From an uncultured Saprospirales bacterium (GTDB taxonomy: Bacteria > Bacteroidota > Bacteroidia > Chitinophagales > JADIYW01), in assembly GCA_938008535.1 (NCBI GenBank), contig CALLKF010000176.1:1-6534 (forward strand): a DNA stretch of 6,534 nt, given 5' to 3'. A program made the translations under genes and the position numbers. The notes below the pieces were generated by a model, which did no database searches, was not told the origin of the DNA, and saw only the letters and a list, made by a program, of their open reading frames with translations. Positions 4,489-6,534 of the stretch are shown one piece after another; position 1 is the first letter of the stretch, and each line of letters begins with the position of its first letter.

Positions 4489-5345
4489 CCTTGTATTCTA
4501 TCATATTCTTCCAACGTCATTACGGCAACTCTTCTTTCATCTAAGAAATATTTATCACCATCTGCTAATATATTTACTTTCAAATTAGTAATAGAAACAG
4601 GCAAACCTGGTATTAACACAGCTACATTATTATGTTGCAAATCACTTGGATCAAAAATAATCACCATACCAGAACCAACAACTTCACAATCGTTTCCATT
4701 ACGAATAATTAAGCCAGTATCTTCTGCCAAGCCAATTCCAAGTAAATGTGGAAACGTAGCAACAGCTTCGGTCAATCTTCCAAAACGACCACGTTGAATA
4801 AAATGCGAATCGATAATGACATCATCTAAGAAACCCATTCCATCGCGCATATGCACACCACCTTTAAATAATGCATCTGAACTATGGCCACCTTTTATCA
4901 TTTCTTTACTCATACACATGGCGCCAGCGCTGGTGCCTGCTAACACAAAATGAGTCTTTTCTAATTTATCTAATAATAATTGATGTAAGCTCGTACCACC
5001 AATAAAATCGACTATCTTAGATTGGTCACCACCAGAAAACAAAACACAATCTGAATCCAAAATTATTTGTAAAATTTCTGATTCTTCTGATTTTTCACGA
5101 TCTCGAATATCTAAAATTATTACATTTCTGCATCCAAGTTTATTAAATGCTTCCATATAATTTTGTCCGATTTCTTGCGGAATACTAGAAGCTGTTGTAA
5201 TCACCACAATTTTTGCATCTGTGCCACCACTTTCTTTCACCACATTTGCCAAAATTCCTTTACCTATAAATTCTAAGGTGTACATTTCATTTTTGCCAAT
5301 TCCTTTGTCTTCATTTCCACCAATCGGTATTAAGATTCCGCGCAT
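4485..5345 (-). CDS. cphB: Cyanophycinase (peptidase family S51)
   Basis: A cytoplasmic serine exopeptidase that releases beta-Asp-Arg dipeptides from cyanophycin, a nitrogen and carbon store. The 286-residue length is typical. Motifs: IPIGGNEDKG (6-15), LFSGGDQSKI (102-111), the nucleophile elbow AGTSAGA with Ser139 (136-142), DSHFIQRGRFGRL (179-191) and GIGLAEDTGLII (203-214). Allowing for a 7-residue offset from Synechocystis CphB, Ser139, His181 and Glu208 fit the triad. Asp179, Arg185, Arg187 and Arg190 fit substrate-binding residues, but the Gln I recall after the Asp is Ser180 here. No cyanophycin synthetase (cphA) or isoaspartyl dipeptidase gene is in the window. It is the third of three minus-strand genes, 107 bp after the DinB gene, possibly with its own promoter. 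A different isopeptide substrate is possible. Confidence 0.92.
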   Translation of the reverse strand: MRGILIPIGGNEDKGIGKNEMYTLEFIGKGILANVVKESGGTDAKIVVITTASSIPQEIGQNYMEAFNKLGCRNVIILDIRDREKSEESEILQIILDSDCVLFSGGDQSKIVDFIGGTSLHQLLLDKLEKTHFVLAGTSAGAMCMSKEMIKGGHSSDALFKGGVHMRDGMGFLDDVIIDSHFIQRGRFGRLTEAVATFPHLLGIGLAEDTGLIIRNGNDCEVVGSGMVIIFDPSDLQHNNVAVLIPGLPVSITNLKVNILADGDKYFLDERRVAVMTLEEYDRIQG

Positions 5346-5360
5346 ATTTTACTTTTAATT

Positions 5361-5368
5361 CAAAAATA
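5361..5368 (-). promoter_or_regulatory. Possible -7 box (TATTTTTG) for the cyanophycinase gene
   Basis: TATTTTTG on the minus strand matches TAnnTTTG and sits 15 bp before the cyanophycinase ATG. A TTG lies about 24 bp further upstream, slightly beyond the usual spacing. If used, the mRNA would have a very short 5' leader. The 107-bp gap it sits in (5346-5452) shows no other clear feature. Confidence 0.3.
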
Positions 5369-5452
5369 GTTGTGCTAAATTATTCTTATTTTCAATAAAA
5401 TGTAAAGAAACTATAGAAATCTTTGCAACATCATGTGGAAAGAAATACACGG

Positions 5453-5977
5453 TTAATTGTCCAGTAATGGAAAATACCGTTCTTCCAAAACTTTTAAATG
5501 CCAGCGCTGATGACCTGATAGCATAAAACCAATAGAAGCGACTGAATATTCGCTGTTGTAACTTTTTCCAATAGTTTGTAGCATTTCTTCAGTAAATGAT
5601 CTAAACATCAGTATAGTGGATTTGCGTAATAAAATCAGTTCTTCCAATAAATCATCAATTGTTCTGCGATTAGCTTGTCCATTTTTTGCAAATAACTCTT
5701 CATCATAACCCAACATTTTTTGTTCGTCTTTTCTTGCAAATGACGTTGCACGATAAACAAATACACGTTCGGTATCAATTACATGTTGCAATAAATCTTT
5801 GATAGTCCATTTGCCAGGTTCATACACTCTTTCACCTAATGCTTTCCATTTTTCAAGCGGCGCATTTTCCAATTCGTCTAAACTTATTTGCAAGGCATCC
5901 ATTAATTCAACATCATCTGCTAAATTTATGTATCTGTCAAAATATATTGGCATTGGATTTAATTCTGATCTTTTCAT
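5453..5977 (-). CDS. DinB-superfamily protein (DinB_2-like four-helix bundle)
   Basis: A 174-residue predicted cytoplasmic helical protein with the hallmarks of the DinB/YfiT superfamily of metal-binding four-helix bundles. The three histidines placed as the metal triad are His65 in LLQHVIDTERV and His156 and His160 in SGHQRWHLKVL near the C-terminus. The preceding GKWTIKDLL (55-63) is also typical of the fold. Members include thiol-dependent transferases (bacillithiol, mycothiol) and stress-induced proteins, but most have no assigned reaction, and none can be assigned here. The start at 5977 gives a normal N-terminus; Met9 is the only near alternative. It lies 44 bp after the HEAT-repeat gene and 107 bp before the cyanophycinase gene on the same strand. 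A shared transcript with the upstream gene is plausible. Confidence 0.85.
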   Translation of the reverse strand: MKRSELNPMPIYFDRYINLADDVELMDALQISLDELENAPLEKWKALGERVYEPGKWTIKDLLQHVIDTERVFVYRATSFARKDEQKMLGYDEELFAKNGQANRRTIDDLLEELILLRKSTILMFRSFTEEMLQTIGKSYNSEYSVASIGFMLSGHQRWHLKVLEERYFPLLDN

Positions 5978-6021
5978 ATTTCTATTTTTTATGTTGATTA
6001 TAAAATACAGTTTTAAAATTA

Positions 6022-6534
6022 TTATTTTTTAATGGCATTTCTAAATTGTGTTTCATATTGATTGATTGCTGTCATGGCATTTTCGTCGCTTTTAAATTTA
6101 ACTTTTAATAAATCAAATGCTTCTTGCCCGCGTTTGTCTCCTAAAATCGAAATAAGTAGCAGATTATTAAAAATTCCGTTCAAATCATTTTCTTTCATCG
6201 ATTGGTTGAAACGACTCATAATCATTGGATATAAAGCACTTGCTTTACCAAGTGAAACAATAGTTTCAGCAGCTGTGATACGAAAATCCCAAACTGGTGG
6301 TGTAGGCAATCGCCAGCGTGGTAATTTTAAATCTGCCAATGCATTATAAGCAATTTTATAGCCGCGTTTATCGCCTAATTCTTTTAAACCAGCCAAGGCA
6401 CTTAATAAACTTTGACTTTTCATAGATGGTTTACTGACTAATTCCGAGAGCTCTTCAAATGCTTTCGGATTTTTGGTTTTACCTAATGCAACGGCTGCTG
6501 CACTTATAACACGATCGCTTGAATCATGTAATGC
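6022..6534 (-). CDS. HEAT-repeat protein, C-terminal fragment (runs off the window)
   Basis: The frame is open from the window edge (6534) to the TAA at 6022-6024, giving 170 visible residues with the N-terminus missing. The ATG at 6421-6423 is internal, because the 37 codons before it continue the same repeat pattern. At least four helical HEAT-like units are visible: DSSDRVISAAAVALGKTKNP, SLLSALAGLKELGDKRGYKI, WDFRITAAETIVSLGKASAL, and NNLLLISILGDKRGQEAFDL. The GDKRG turn occurs twice. Such repeats form protein-binding solenoids. In Bacteroidota, similar repeats can end M1-family aminopeptidases, which is one possible identity, but no catalytic motif lies in this part, so the function stays open. 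It is followed by the DinB-family gene 44 bp downstream. Confidence 0.8.
   Translation of the reverse strand, partial: ALHDSSDRVISAAAVALGKTKNPKAFEELSELVSKPSMKSQSLLSALAGLKELGDKRGYKIAYNALADLKLPRWRLPTPPVWDFRITAAETIVSLGKASALYPMIMSRFNQSMKENDLNGIFNNLLLISILGDKRGQEAFDLLKVKFKSDENAMTAINQYETQFRNAIKK

Noticed and set aside
5799..6032. 77-codon plus-strand open frame
   Set aside because: Antisense to the DinB-family gene; hydrophobic tail arises from AT-rich DNA.
6062..6349. 95-codon plus-strand open frame
   Set aside because: Antisense to the HEAT-repeat coding region, no family resemblance.
6421..6423. ATG as the start of the HEAT-repeat protein
   Set aside because: The frame stays open to the window edge and the upstream 37 codons encode another HEAT-like unit.
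1..6534. Mobile elements, CRISPR arrays, tRNA or rRNA genes, or a defence system
   Set aside because: No transposase, integrase, spaced repeats, cloverleaf or defence-type gene was recognised on either strand.

Overview
The window is an AT-rich chromosomal stretch that looks like Bacteroidota. The evidence is the pheA / class I aminotransferase / tyrA cluster with phylum-style protein signatures, starts without Shine-Dalgarno sequences, and TTTG / TAnnTTTG-like promoter boxes. I cannot place it below phylum. Positions 2-34 are not biological: they match the Illumina TruSeq Read 1 adapter, so this is a contig end with untrimmed adapter, and the first gene is cut by it.

Layout. 35-420 (+): C-terminal end of a DEAD-box RNA helicase, truncated by the contig end. 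445-3356 (-): three genes transcribed in the order pheA (prephenate dehydratase with ACT domain), a PLP aminotransferase, then tyrA (prephenate dehydrogenase). Together they convert prephenate to Phe and Tyr. The helicase and tyrA converge on a hairpin (415-450) that contains both stop codons. 3357-3666: a 310-bp divergent intergenic region. 3667-4488 (+): a Pseudomonas-LipA-like lipase without a signal peptide. 4485-5345 (-): cyanophycinase, overlapping the lipase tail by 4 bp. 5453-5977 (-): a DinB-superfamily protein. 6022-6534 (-): the C-terminal part of a HEAT-repeat protein that runs off the window.

The main find lies in the 310-bp region upstream of pheA. On the minus strand it carries what looks like a complete ribosome-dependent transcription attenuator. 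It has a 14-residue leader peptide, MNNTFFYGYYFFRN, with 7 Phe/Tyr codons. One base after its stop codon comes CGAGAC, which can pair with GTCTCG, the 5' arm of an intrinsic terminator (10-bp stem, 3-nt loop, run of 8 T). The terminator lies 47 nt before the pheA start codon. The leader encodes both Phe and Tyr, matching an operon that makes both. A further 12-bp hairpin could pair the terminator's 3' arm and U-run with sequence just before pheA.

Other points: no DAHP synthase/chorismate mutase gene sits in the aromatic cluster, although I recall one in related clusters. AT-rich repeat tracts with the 8-mer GCTAATTA fill two of the gene junctions. The cyanophycinase has Ser where I recall Gln in the Synechocystis enzyme.
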